From Moniliella sp. 'wahieum' (Eukaryota > Basidiomycota > Moniliellomycetes > Moniliellales > Moniliellaceae), in contig RSEE01000017.1 in NCBI GenBank assembly GCA_003971905.1, forward strand, positions 124,001-188,000: a stretch of 64,000 nucleotides of DNA, written 5' to 3'. This document shows positions 1 to 11,263 of this stretch, piece after piece (position 1 is the stretch's first letter; every line of letters begins with the position of its first letter). The notes under the pieces are model-generated. The model was not told where the DNA came from. It was given only the letters and a program-made list of their open reading frames with translations, and did not search any database. A program made the position numbers and the translations under genes.

Positions 1-100
1 CACCCATCCACTCCTCTCCTCGCAACCAACGCATTCTCGTACCCCTCTGTGCCCCCCATTCGGTTCCACTCCTATTTCCCACTGCCCCTCCTCATCCATC

Positions 101-538
101 ATGGCGCCCCGCTCGTACCTCAAGGTCACCCTCAAGCCTGAACACCGCTCTCAAGAAGAGTTCCAAGTCGTTGTCAATGGCCCCGAGTACGAAGCGTGGA
201 AGAAAGACCGGTCGGTCCCGCTCGCCGACGTGGTCGATTCGTTTGACGTGTTTGTCACGCTCCAAGGCTCCCAGGGCATGATGGGCCGTGCAAGCAAATG
301 CAGCTCGAAAACTCCTTCCCCGGTGCAAAGGAAGTGGAGGTGGTAGAGCAGATTCTTGAGCGCGGCACGCTCATGTCTTCCAGTACGTTTTCTTCGCCCT
401 CTTCCTCCTCTTGCGGTCTTGTGAGGCACTCGTCTGACGCTTGTATATAGCTACCAAGGGCGGGTACACGACAATGACAGCAAGCTGGGCGGCAACTCGG
501 TCTCGCGCGGCGCAAGCGGCGGATTTGGCGGCCGGTAA
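101..538 (+). CDS. SBDS-domain (FYSH) protein, RTC3-like
   Basis: Small protein resembling the N-terminal SBDS/FYSH domain found alone in yeast Rtc3, a family linked to RNA metabolism and stress. The start MAPRSYLKVTLKPE, a central DVFVTLQGSQGMMGRASK and a downstream NSFPGAKEVE / VVEQILERGTL segment match the family order. The reading frame shifts by one base near 296: the frame from the ATG reads GRASKCSS and then runs off, while the neighbouring frame reads QMQLENSFPGAKE. An intron with a GTACGT donor at 383 and acceptor AG at 450 fits. The exon after it reads YQGRVHDNDSKLGG and ends at TAA 536-538, but needs one further base change to join in frame. Expected size is about 110-120 residues. 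Family assignment comes from pattern recognition, and the C-terminus is the least certain part. Confidence 0.6.
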
Positions 539-1426
539 ACCCTCGGTCCTTTTGCCGTCAAGTGTCGGGGGTTGGGGTCCCTCATTTCAAGCCAACCTTC
601 CTCGTCTTTCTCATGACCATTGGGAGATGCATTGGCCCCCATTGGATCGCATGCCCGCCATCGTGGTCCGGCATTAAGCTTCCCCCCACCTCTGTACTTT
701 CACAAGTTGTCTGTGTCTCCCACTTAACGCATAACCACATTGAGTAGTAATCATCCAGTGTCCTTGTGGGTTAGCCCTGGCGTTGGGCACGTCGGATAGT
801 TTGCGCAATGGCAGTAACACACACGCCTGGAACGATGAAGGGGACCGAGAAGAGATGAGCGGCAGAATCGACTTGATTGCGCTTGGGGGAGGAGTGGCAC
901 CTGCTCTATGTAATGCAAGGGAGCAAGGGTAGACTGAGGGTCTCTTCGTTGCTGGGATGCATACGTTCGTACAGGCGCAATGAATAGGCGAGGCTTCCAT
1001 GCAAGGGAGGGACTGGCGTGCGGATGGGGTGCGATCAAGGCGGGCAGGCGACGCAAGTGAGGTTGAAGCGCCATCCAATTGGCATCTGCTGGGTGGCTGC
1101 CAGTGCACGGACCAGCCGAGGCAGCCACACTGGCGCGCTGCGCTGCCATGTGCTGGCGTCATGCGGTTGGGACACACTGCTGCCGTGCGGGGCGGGGGCG
1201 CGGTGGTCGCCGGGGACGCGGGACGCGGGACGGCAGAGGCAGAGCACGCAGAACCCTAGCGGCCACACGGCGCCGTGCGGGCGGGTGCGCAGCCGCAACC
1301 GGCCGCTTATCGCCACGCGGCCCCAGGCGCTGGGCGCTTAAAAGACGTTGGCCACCCGCACGACGGCGGCTGTACGAGCCTCCGTCCTCCCGCCACCGCC
1401 TCCCCCGCCGCTGGACTGGACCCACG
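539..1426. other. intergenic, upstream of the subtilase gene
   Basis: No convincing coding signal. Open frames here lack codon bias and family resemblance. The last 250 bases are very GC-rich with no clear TATA box before the subtilase ATG. Confidence 0.5.
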
Positions 1427-3105
1427 ATGCGCCTCTCCACTGCCTTTGGCCTTGCCCTCGCTGCTGCCGTCGCCTCCGCGCGCCCCGCCCCCCAGAACCG
1501 CTTTGTGCCCGGCGCAGACGTGCAGGATGCCTCGGTCATCCCCGCTGCCCTCCGCAGCGCTCAGGACCACTTGGGCGAGCTGCCCGGCAAGTACATGATC
1601 AAGCTCAAGAACGGCGTCTCCACCGCCTCCTTCCTCGCCCACCAACAGCTCATTGCTGCCGCCCAGGTCGAGGCCAGTGCTTACCGCGGCTTTGGCGTGG
1701 CCACTGCCGCAGAGCATGGCATTCGCCACGTCTACGACCTGGATGAGCACCTCCAAGGTTACGCCGGCCAATTCACCGACGATGTCCTCGCCTTTATCCG
1801 CGCCCAGCCTGAGGTGGAGTATGTCGAGCGCGATTCGATTGTCACGACGCAGGAGATCCGCCCGGATGAGCATTCTGCCTGGCTCCATGACTTTTCCACC
1901 CCTTCCGTTTCCACCAAGGAGCACGAGCACCTGACTGAGAAGGGTGCCCCCTGGGGTCTCGCCCGCATTTCGCACCGCGAAGAGTTGGGCTTTGGCAACT
2001 TCAACAAGTATGTCTATGACGAGGCTGCCGGCGCAGGTGTGACTGCCTACATTATTGAGTACGTTTTTGAATGCCCCCCTTTTCCGTGCTGTTCCGCCCC
2101 GGAGGCTGACCTTGTTTCCCCAGCACTGGCATTTACATCAACCACAATGACTTTGAGGGGCGTGCCCGCTGGGGCAAGACCATCCCCTATGGTGACGGGG
2201 ATGTGGACGGCAACGGACACGGCACCCACTGTGCCGGCACGATTGGCGGCAAGACGTACGGTGTGTCGAAGAATGCCGACTTGGTTGCTGTCAAGGTTCT
2301 GAGCAGCTCGGGTTCGGGCACCATGTCGGATGTGACAGCGGGTGTGCTGTGGGCTGTGAACGATGCCAAGGAGATCTCGGCCAAGCTTGCTACGGCGGAC
2401 GCGGCCACGCGCAAGAAGCACAAGGGTTTCGTCGCCAACATGTCGCTCGGCGGTGGCAAGTCGCCCACCCTCGACGCAGCTGTCAACGGTGCCGTTTCGT
2501 CTGGTCTCCACTTTGCCGTTGCCGCAGGCAATGAGAATGCGGACGCGTGCAACACTTCGCCTGCTGGTGCCAAGCTGCCCGTCACGGTGGGTGCATCTGA
2601 TGTCGGTGACAAGCGTGCCTACTTCTCCAACAAGGGCGCCTGCGTCGACATTTTTGCGCCCGGTTTGAACATCAAGTCGACGTGGAACACGGGCAAGGAC
2701 GCGACTGCGCTGCTGTCCGGCACGTCGATGGCCACGCCCCACACGGTGGGCCTTCTTGCCTACCTGCTTTCGATCTATGGATCGGACGACTTTGCCACGA
2801 TCAAGGGGGCGATCCCGATGCCCACGCTCGAGTCGGTGGCGGCGGCTAATGCACAGCGGGACTTGACGCAGGTGTTGCGCAAGCACGCTGCGACACTGCT
2901 GCAGGCTGCGCCTGTGCCCGCTGCTGCGCTCGAGTGGATGCTCGGTTCGCTCGTCTCGGCGCCCGAGACCAAGGCGTCGATTGTGTCGGTGCTGCACCCG
3001 ACGGATCTGAAGGATGCGTTGCTCGGATTTGCCACCAAGAACACCCTGACGGATGTCCAGGGCAGCCCCAACCTGTTGGCCTTCAACAATGCTACCTCTT
3101 TCTAA
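1427..3105 (+). CDS. PRB1: vacuolar proteinase B-type subtilisin (cerevisin family, S8)
   Basis: Serine endopeptidase of the proteinase K/cerevisin family, expected in the vacuole lumen or secreted, where it degrades proteins and activates other hydrolases. The N-terminus (MRLSTAFGLALAAAVASA) is a signal peptide. It is followed by an inhibitor I9-type propeptide (GKYMIKLKNG and a YVERDSIV end). The catalytic triad is visible: Asp211 in YIIDTGIY, His243 in NGHGTHCAG and Ser412 in SGTSMATPH. One intron (2059-2123, GTACGT...CAG) splits the Asp codon. Splicing gives an uninterrupted protein of 537 residues, so this gene has no frameshift, unlike many neighbours. After the catalytic domain there is a tail of about 110 residues not needed for the protease fold. 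The ATG at 1427 is chosen because it begins the signal peptide; the frame is open further upstream without similarity. Vacuolar versus secreted location cannot be settled from sequence. Confidence 0.93.
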
Positions 3106-4539
3106 GCATCTCGACCATCTCGACCGGGTGGGTTGGCTTGATTCTAGGTTCTTCCCCTGCCCCCCCCCCCTAACCCCACCTCTACTCTGCCTCTCCAACT
3201 GGCCGACTCCCATTCCATTGCCAGACCACTCTCACCCTCGTCTTCCTTTTTTTTCTTTTCTTCGAGTCTGTCTGCTCCCCTGTGCTTCGGCGACGGGGAG
3301 ACAAGTCTACCCAAGTGTACGCACTAGAGCATGTACCTCCCCAATCAAAGTTTCGAGCATCATCTGATGGATCACCGATCATCCGCCGGGTGCTTTGGTC
3401 GGGCGCGGCTAGCATCGGCTGGATCTCGATCAACCAGCGTGATAGAAGAGGTGCGACGTGGTGGGCAGCACAGCTGGGAGCTGGGAGGCAGTTCAAGAAC
3501 TGAACGTTCAGCGCGCCAACGAGCTCCTCGAGCGTTTGCCAGTGTTATGCAGGACCAGTTATGAGTTAGTTTTCTCAAGAGAAGTCGGTGGTGCAGCTCA
3601 AAAACAGGCACTACAGCCTAGGCACTTGGGCAGCAGAGAATGTGAGAACCTTGGCAACGTTAGGCCGTTCCGCAAAGGCAAGGCGCCGGGGATTGGCTAG
3701 CGTGGGACGGTACGTGTTCATCGTTCATCAGATCAGCTGAACGTTGAACCCGAACGAGTGGGGGGGGCTATCAGGGACCAGCTCCCTACTGAACCCGTAC
3801 CCCAGCTGCATGGCACGACCAGCTCCGCTCAGCTCAGCTCTCCGGGCGCGTGCGAGACCCGACCCGCCCACACCACATCACACCACAGCAGAACAGACCA
3901 GACTAAGCCAACGACGGGTGGATTCGTACGTGAATTGGGCAGGGCGCGACGAGCAAGCGGGGGTCCCGAGGGACGGGATGGGCAACGCGACTGGCTCAAC
4001 ACGGGGAATTCAATTCAGACCAAAGGGCGATGAGGGGGGGGGGGGGGTATGAAAGAAGACCAAAACGTCAAAGAAAAAAAGAAAAACTAAAGGAAAGGAA
4101 AGGAAAGGAAAGGAAAGGAGAGCAGAGCAGAGCAGAGCAGAGAAGAAGAGGGGAGGGAGAGGAGAGCACCGAAAAACCAAGCTCGCGCGGTCGTTTGGGC
4201 GGCCCAGGGTACCAACCTCATATACCATACCCCATCGTCTCGGTCCCCCTCCCGCACGTCCCATGTTGCCGGCACGCAGATGCGCCACACCCGCGCATTC
4301 GACCCCGCCCCCGCTCCCACTCCTGCACAGGCACCCACCCCTCGGCCCCATGCGCGTGATCCGCGGCAACACTACGCAACGCACCCCGCACACCACATAG
4401 CGCGCCACGGTCCAACGCTCACCTCTTCACTCTTCACCTGTTAACCTGTTAACCTGTTAACTGTTCACATCACCACGCACTTGCAGCACCCTGCGCCGGG
4501 CTCGGTCTCGGCCGGGGCCGCGGCGCGCCCGCCCGGGCA
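3106..4539. other. intergenic with simple-sequence tracts
   Basis: No gene seen. It holds a pyrimidine-rich stretch after the subtilase stop (3150-3280), a G homopolymer near 4036-4048, tandem AAAGG pentamers (about 4086-4117) followed by GCAGA pentamers (about 4118-4142), and three TTAACCTG units near 4440-4460. Confidence 0.5.
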
Positions 4540-6709
4540 TCAGCCGCCGTACGCCGCTGCGTCCATCGCCCCGGGCGCAGGAGCAGTGGGTACACGTCCT
4601 GCGGCGGGAGGTGCGTAGTAGTTCTGGGCGAACTGGGCGGCAGCATGTGCGCTTGTGGTTGCGGTTGTGGTTGCGCTTGCGGTTGCAGCGGCTGGTACAT
4701 TGCCTGGGGCTGGTGTGGGTGGAAAGGGTGGGACGCCGGTGGCTGCTCCCGGTACTGGTGGTAGGAGAGCGGTAGCTGTTTCTTGCTCTTGTTCTGGCTC
4801 TGGCTCGAGGCGGGACTGCTCGGGGTGCGCGTCACGGCGGGGCGGGTAGGCGTGCGAAAGCGAATCCGAAAGCGAAGGTGAATGGGAATGCGAAAGCGAA
4901 AGCGGCCCTGGGACTGGAGCCGGGCCGGGGCAGAAGGAGAGGCCGCCGATGCCAAGGTCAAAGGCACAGTGGGCGAGGCGGGGTGGAATGGGAAAACGTT
5001 AAGGTCAGGGACACGGCGCCAGCAGGGAGGTAGGGTAGGGTAGGGCAGGGCAGGGCAGGGCAAGACGTACGGTATGTCGCTTGGGCCGGGTAGGGGAGGA
5101 AGCCGGTGGCGTCCGATTCGGAGGCAACGTTGCAGGTGGCGGATGATGGTGAGAAGCAGAGGCAGAAGCAGAAGCAGAAGCAGAAGAGAGAAGAAGAAGA
5201 AGAAGAGGAGAAGGAGGCGCTTCAGTGTGCGGGTGAGCAGGACGAAGTGGATCTCTTTGAGATCGTAAGGGTTGCCATGAATGTCCCACTTGTCCACCAG
5301 CCCGCACAGGGCAAGGCCGAGGCCATGTCAAAGTTGGGATCGTTCGATTGCGGCCAATTGGCGCTGCGCCTCCCCCTCCCCTGCCGCGGCAGCAGCCGCA
5401 AGAAGTTCTTGGCCGGGCCAGACGCGCACGGGGGCCACAGTAGGTATCTCATTAACGTTAGTGGAGCGCTGGCTAGGCCAGGGGGTCCAGGCCCGGGCCG
5501 GACGGCGCATTGGCTGTCTCCCCAGCCTCAGTGTGCGAGCCCGACGGCCTGATCCCTCCCAGCGGGCCAAACTCTTGCAGCTCAGTCGAATCAAGGTTCT
5601 TCCGCGCGGCTTGGGCCAAACGTTTGCGCTTGGCCGATGCCTGGGAAGCAAGGATCTGCGACACACTCGTGTCCCCGTCCACGTCCGGGTTCTCGTCCGC
5701 GTACCGCTCCGCATCCTGCCCCCACTCCGGCTCGGACCGGGCAGGCGTGCCATTGGACGCGCGGAACGGGTCAGGTGCCAGGGCAGGTGGGCTGCGCTGG
5801 GGGAGCGGGGGGGCGGGTACCGTTTGCGCTGGGCGGGAGAACGGCGGGGCGGGGGCGTCGTACCGGATGGCGCAACGCCATTGGCACGGGACCGACGAGG
5901 CGTGCGCTCGTACGGTTGGCCCGCTCTCGCTGCGCCGTGGAGCTGGTGGGCTTTGGTGGCGAAGCGGGCGGCGGCTGCGGCTGCGGCGCGCGTGCGGCCG
6001 CAGATTCCGGGACAGGAGGGCTAACCTGGCTCGGGCTGAAGCAGACGCAGGCAAGCTGACGTCGGACTGAGGAAAGGCGGAGGCCAAGCTGGGATCCAAC
6101 GAAGCCGACGCGGGCAACGTGGGTGCGGCCCGGGCGTGGGCGGTGGCCAGGCGCGGATCCAATGGACGCGAGAGCTTGCGCGGGCGCGCGTCCCACTCAA
6201 CATAGCGTTCGCTCACGTCCGGCGCCGGGCCGCCCAGCGGGCCAAACTCGTTCCGTTCCTCGGGCGTCAGGCGCGCGGCCTGGGACTTGAGCCGTCTGCG
6301 GCCGAGCGGGGTGGTGCTCATGTTGGCGCTCGTGTCGCGTTCTGGTTCTGGTTCGGGTTCTGGTTCTGGCTCCGGCTCTGGCTCTGGCTCCCGTACCTGC
6401 TCCCGCTCGGGGGGAGGGGTAGGATGGGGGAGGGGGAAGGCAGATGGAGCGGATGCATAGGGGCCCTGCTGCTGGCTCGGGGGGTGCTTAGGCCATTGCT
6501 CTTGCTCGGGGGCGCGCAGGGATCGGGCAGCGGAGGAGGGGGCAGCGGCAGCGACAGCGAGAGCGGCGGCGGCGGCGGGAAGGCGGCCGCGGGAGCGGGA
6601 GCGGCTCGGGGCTGGCGGAGCGAGTCGAGCGGCGCCCACTCGTGGTTGGGCGGCGGGGCGGGGCGGGCGGGGCGAGGATGAGGATGGTGCTGGCAGCAAC
6701 CACCGCCAT
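4540..6709 (-). CDS. unrecognised proline/serine-rich protein with two EFGPLGG motifs (frameshifted)
   Basis: I do not recognise this family. The minus strand encodes a mostly disordered protein. From the N-terminus: a Pro-rich segment and an (EP)n run near 6345-6395; then RRRLKSQAARLTPEERNEFG followed by PLGG (EFGPLGG at about 6229-6249); a long A/P-rich linker; then a second copy, KRKRLAQAARKNLDSTELQ followed by EFGPLGG (about 5554-5574). Both motifs lie in one frame about 225 residues apart. After that come SQLNFDMASAL and VDKWDIHGNPYDLKEIHF (about 5240-5330), split over frames. A probable intron starts with GTACGT near 5072, and the C-terminus is Q/P-rich, ending QFAQNYYAPPAAGRV...DAAAYGG at TGA 4540-4542. 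At least four frame changes are needed. The start is uncertain: 6709 or 6321 (MSTTPLGRRRLK). Confidence 0.45.
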
Positions 6710-7650
6710 GGTGTGGGGAACGCACAGGCCGCCGGGCGGGCGCTGTGCCGACGACGGAGAGAGACGCCGACGGCGACGGAGACGAGACGGGCGGACAGAC
6801 GACAAGCGAGGCTGCGGCGGAGGTCCTCTGATTGCCCAGCGGTGCAGTGGCCTGGGAAAAGGCACAGACAAACAAAGGCGCCGCGCCGCCACAATGGGCT
6901 GCCCACATGCCCGTCTGCCCCGCCGCACGCGCGCACGCACGTCACGCTTACTGCCTCACACGTCGCATGAAACACCAGCCAATCGTCAGCTCCATTACAC
7001 ACCACACCGCACACCACACACCACACCCCCATCCATCGTGCCCTCGTCGCCGCCCTCCACACCGTCCCCAGAGCGCTGGGCAGACGGACGCGCACCCCAA
7101 AAATCCGGGGCAAATCCTGGATGTCTCGACCGTGATCGGCAGAGCACAGTTTGCCTCCTCCCCGTGCCGCAGCTAGCCGGCACACCCACCAACTCGGACG
7201 ACGGACCCAGAATGGGGATGGTGTGGCTCCTCTGCCAGTGTCCGTCGAGCACGGGGGAGAGCCCGCGGCGCGCATGCACGTGATGGGCGCCTCGGTCGCT
7301 CCTGCGGACGACGCTCATCGTCGCTCGGTACGGGATGCCTGTGGGGCTGCCGAGGCGAGTGCTTCCGTGTAGTCCAGGACAGCTAGACAAGCGTTTGGCC
7401 CACCGCGGCTGTCTGCGAGGGCACCACGAATCCTCCCACAGCACGCTCCTCCTCCGTCTCGACGGTGTACTGGGCTGTTCCTCTCGGCCGTGGGGAGCAG
7501 GGTGAAAGAATGGCGGCTCGGGCGAAGCACTACATGGGCGATCAAGGGGGAGCGGGGTGAATCGGTCGCACCAATGAGAATGAGAGCCCAGAAGCGCGGG
7601 TGTCCGTCAACCGCCCAGTAGCTTCGCTACTAAGCTAAGGACGATTGCAC

Positions 7651-7720
7651 TGTACAGGGCGGAAACAGTCAGAGATAGCTTCTTGTAAGCTCCTGGCGTT
7701 AGTCCCACCTTGAATCCAAC
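7651..7720 (+). repeat. imperfect direct repeat, copy 1
   Basis: Seventy bases beginning TGTACAGGGCGGAAAC and ending TTGAATCCAAC, matching 7787-7856 at about 60 of 70 positions (136 bp apart). One frame reads LYRAETVRDSFL and then stops. Confidence 0.85.
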
Positions 7721-7786
7721 CGTTGCCAAAAGGACAAGCGCCAGAAGCAGGAAGAGAACAGCAGGAGAAAGAAGAGGAAGCTCACC

Positions 7787-7856
7787 TGTACAGGGCGGAA
7801 ACCGTCAGAGATAGCTTCATGGAAGCTCCTTGCGCTATCCCGACCTTGGATGCAAC
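7787..7856 (+). repeat. imperfect direct repeat, copy 2
   Basis: Second copy of the 70-base unit. Here the same frame stays open (LYRAETVRDSFMEAPC) because TTGTAA is replaced by ATGGAA. Function unknown. Confidence 0.85.
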
Positions 7857-8587
7857 AGGGAGAAGAGGAAGGAGGGGAACCAGGCGCGACGGTATACCCA
7901 GTCAGGAGCGCCCGAGTCGCGGAACACTATAGCCAGTAGTTCCGGTTGCCGGTTGCCAGCGACATGGCCGATCAAGCCATCACACCAAGTGGGGTCACAT
8001 ATGCACATGCGCATGCCACATACTCCAACCCAGAGGAGGGGGATGTGGAGTCAAAGTCAACGCTAGTCACTCTTCGGTTCTCCTCTGTTCTGTTATTCTG
8101 TTTACAGTCACTTAGTCTTCTCACGTCTCCTTGCTCTCCCATTCTTGGTCTAACTTGTTGGGGGGACCTTCTCCATGAGCACAGGCACAGGAAGGACCGA
8201 CCCCCCCAGTGCAAATGACGCCAGCCTATTTCCCTCTTGCCCTTTCCTAAGGACTAAGATCTAAGGTGGAAGCAATGGAGTGAGCGCCACACACATGCCA
8301 TCACTTTCGCCAGGGGTATAGCGTCGGCGTGCCTGCAACCAGGCATCATGCAATCGTGGGGCGAGGATGCCCACTGGGTGCGGGAAGGAGGTGGCTGGTG
8401 CGCTCCGATTGCCAATGGCCGATCGCGCGGGGAGGGGGGAATGTGTCGAGCGGGGCGATGCACGATGGGAGAGAGGAGTGGTGCGATGTGCGAAATGCAA
8501 CGGATGGACTGGCCGCGCCTCTTTGCAATCGGTCCACCCGCGCTGCGCTGGCCGCTTGGCCTGGCAACCCAAAACAAGAAGAAAAGG

Positions 8588-8618
<31 letters not shown>

Positions 8619-8700
8619 CCCATTGCTTTTATAACCCCCCGCTCGGGCCAGCGCGGAGCGCGCTTGGGCCACTGCTCGGCTCGTCTCTCCAGCCCCAGCG

Positions 8701-9653
8701 ATGGACAAGACTGTCAACGAGTTGGCGCTCCAGCTCGAGGCGCGCGCTGAAACGTACGTGGATGAATCTGGATCTGGATCTGGGAGGGGCTTGGCGTGTG
8801 TGTGCCCCCGTTGTTCGCGCTCCCGCTCACCACGACCCGCTTGCGGCAGTGTGAAACCAGGCGAGCGCTACGTCGTCGCGCTGTGTGGCATCCCCGGTTC
8901 GGGCAAGTCCTCGCTCGCCGCCGCGGTGGTCAAGCAGGTCAATGCGCTCTGGCACCAACGCCACCCGACAAGGCAGGACGTGGCCGTCGTGGTCGGTATG
9001 GATGGGTGGCATTTCAGTCGGAAACAACTGGATGCCTTCCCGGACCCCAAGCTGGCGCACGACCGACGCGGCGCGCCCTTCACGTTTGATGGCGAGGTAC
9101 GTTTTGGCTCGGGGCACAGCGAAAGCAAAGGCACGCGGCCGGAGGGGGGGGGCGAGGCGAAGCAGCAGGCTGATTCGTGTGATGGCGACAGGCATTTTCC
9201 GACTTTGTCGTGGCGCTGACGACGAGCGCGGGCAAGAAGTGTGGGCGCCGGGCTTTTCTCATGCGGCCAAGGACCCGGTGGAGCATGGCGTGCGCGTCTG
9301 CCCGTACCACCAGGTGGTTGTGGTGGAAGGCCTGTACTGTACCGCGGACGAGTTGCCGTGGCGGCGCGGCGCCGAGGCGCGCGAATGAACGGTGGCTGCT
9401 CCAGGTGGACCGGGACGTTGCGCGAGAGCGGCTGGTCAAGCGCCATGTCGAGACGGGCGTCGCGCCAGATGCTGAGACGGCGCTCTGGCGCGCCGAGACG
9501 AATGACCTTCCCAATGGAGATTGGGTGCTGGCGCATGCGCTCCACCCGTACCGCACCATCGAGTCGAAGAGCGACGTGGCTTGGACTGGCGGAGGGCAAG
9601 AAAGAGTAACGGCAGCATGCCGCTCGTCTTGCTCGTGGACCTCCCCCGGGTGA
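8701..9653 (+). CDS. P-loop kinase, uridine kinase / YFH7 family
   Basis: Predicted small-molecule kinase of the phosphoribulokinase/uridine kinase group. Exon 1 (8701-8753) reads MDKTVNELALQLEARAE. An intron of 96 nt (8754-8849) follows. Exon 2 carries the Walker A motif GIPGSGKSS and then GMDGWHFSRKQLDAFPDP and HDRRGAPFTFDGE, a block typical of the YFH7-like branch. A second intron starts with GTACGT near 9096 and ends about 9191. Exon 3 has AFSDFVVAL, VVVVEGLYC, the lid-region RERLVKRHVETGVAPD and a final HPYRTIES. The frame changes near 9225 and returns near 9380, so two compensating indels are likely. The true substrate is not known for this branch. The stop is taken at 9651-9653; a neighbouring frame would end at 9609. 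Confidence 0.72.
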
Positions 9654-11263
9654 ATTAATGATATCAGTGGCTGGTGCAGGAGGTGGCCGTGTGCTCACAC
9701 GCTTCAAGCTTGAACTTGAGGCTGCTCAATCCAATTGCCACAGTCTCCTTTGTTTGGGTAATGTGGTTGGAACGTGCTTCGCGTGATCAAGGATTCATGT
9801 TGGCAGAGGGAGTGGTGGATCAGGATGGTGCCCTGGTCGTTTGGATGCGCTACTGCAGTAGAGGCAGAGACATGCACACAAATGCCTAGTCCAATCGAGA
9901 CGGATGTACATGTTGCGTTTTACAGTGTGGTTTTGTATGTAGCACCCTCCCAATGTGCACGTATCCTCTCGTGGTTCTTCTGGCGCAGCTGAGGGGACGA
10001 AGAAAGATGATCGATGAGTGTGGCACAGGCGAAATAGGTCGGGACACAACACACTCCTCGGGTAGTCTGTGCACCCGAACGCACAGCGGGAGTGGCAACT
10101 GTGTATACGCTACTCTATCTAGTGGGCTTGTACATCGCACGTTTCCGACGAGAAATCGCGATAGCACAGGCGCAGAAGTGTACCCACACATGTGGGGTGC
10201 TGTTCTAAGCGGGATGTCCTCCAGGCGGGGCACTGAGTCTGGACAGAAGAGGGGGTGGGGGAGGGTTCGTTTGCTGTTCAAGTGAGCTCGGGCGGCCAAA
10301 AGAGGGGGTGGAAGAAAGCACGCTATCGATTAACGTCTAGAATGCGCTCCGTAAGCTTTGCTCCTCGGGGGATGCGTGCGGGGGGCATTAAGGTCTTGTT
10401 CGTGGGCCAGCATGGGAAGTACTTGGCTTGCGCGCCCACTCGAGCCGACTGGCGGCCACATCAGCCGGCGTGGGCGGCGCAGTGCCTGGCCGCGCACCCG
10501 GCGCTGGCCCCCGCCCCGCACCCCAAGGCCCGAGTTATATGCAGCCAGCGCCCGGCCCGCACCGCGCCCGTGTCGGCGCGGTGGCCCGCCGACCGCAGGC
10601 CCAGGCGCACGGGTCTGTGTCGGCTGCCCGCCGACGCACCCACAAGGCGCCAGGCCTAAGACCTAAAGCTAAGGCCTAAGGTAGGCCTCAGGTGAGCTCA
10701 GGAGCGCCAGTGGAAGGCGCCGGGGGCAGACGCAGGAGCAGGGCGCCGCCTCCACCGGATGTGCAGACACGGGCGGCAGGAGGCCAGCAGCGGTGGGTGC
10801 TTGTGGTGGCGGCAGAGCCACATGCCTCGCCTGCAGCAGCGCCCAGAAAGAGAGCGGTGGTGGCCTGCATTGCCCACTGCATTGCCCACGTACTGCATTG
10901 CCCACTGCATCGCCCACAGTGCATCGTCTGCAGCGCATCGGCTGTGCTGTGCCCCTCGTGCGCTCTGTTGTGCAGCCACCGGCCACCCCGCTCTCCTGCG
11001 CCGTGCCTGCCCTTTCCCCCTGCGCCTGCCCCCTGCAGCTGCGTCTTCGGCCCAGCGGTCCGTGCACCCTGCAGCAGCGCATCCAGCCCTGCACACACAG
11101 CCTCTGGCAGCCCCCCCTTGCCCCCACACCAGCAGCCGTATATAACCAGCCCACCCACCCGCCCCACCATCCTCTTCTCTCCACCTGCGCCGCCACACGC
11201 TCCCCTCTCTCGCCCCTCGACCAGCACCCCACCCCTCTTCGCAGCAAAAGCCTTCCCCCCACA
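9654..11263. other. intergenic, long GC-rich upstream region
   Basis: No supported gene. Contains a CTAAG-rich patch (about 10653-10690) and four degenerate GCATTGCCCACT units (about 10868-10925), then a C/T-rich leader before the alanine-rich gene. Confidence 0.45.
11139..11145 (+). promoter_or_regulatory. TATA box of the alanine-rich protein gene
   Basis: TATATAA, 119 bp before the ATG at 11264, in an otherwise C-rich leader. Position fits a fungal core promoter. Confidence 0.5.

Larger units (their letters stand above)
6710..8700. other. intergenic, between a minus and a plus gene
   Basis: No supported gene. The stretch contains the two-copy 70-bp repeat at 7651-7856 and an AAAAC pentamer run near 8592-8620. 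A TTTTATAA sequence at about 8627-8634 lies 70 bp before the kinase ATG and could serve as its TATA element. Confidence 0.45.

Noticed and set aside
674-1177. 167-codon minus-strand frame upstream of proteinase B
   Set aside because: No conserved motif or codon bias, and it lies in a spacer with several overlapping open frames of equal quality.
2047-3213. 388-codon minus-strand frame opposite the proteinase B gene
   Set aside because: It is the antisense shadow of a well-supported GC-rich gene; Arg/Gly-rich with no recognisable motif.
5473-7275. A continuous 600-codon minus-strand frame
   Set aside because: Only its middle and end (the EFGPLGG parts) look like protein. The first 200 codons are GC-driven open frame with no family signal, so I did not take 7275 as the start.
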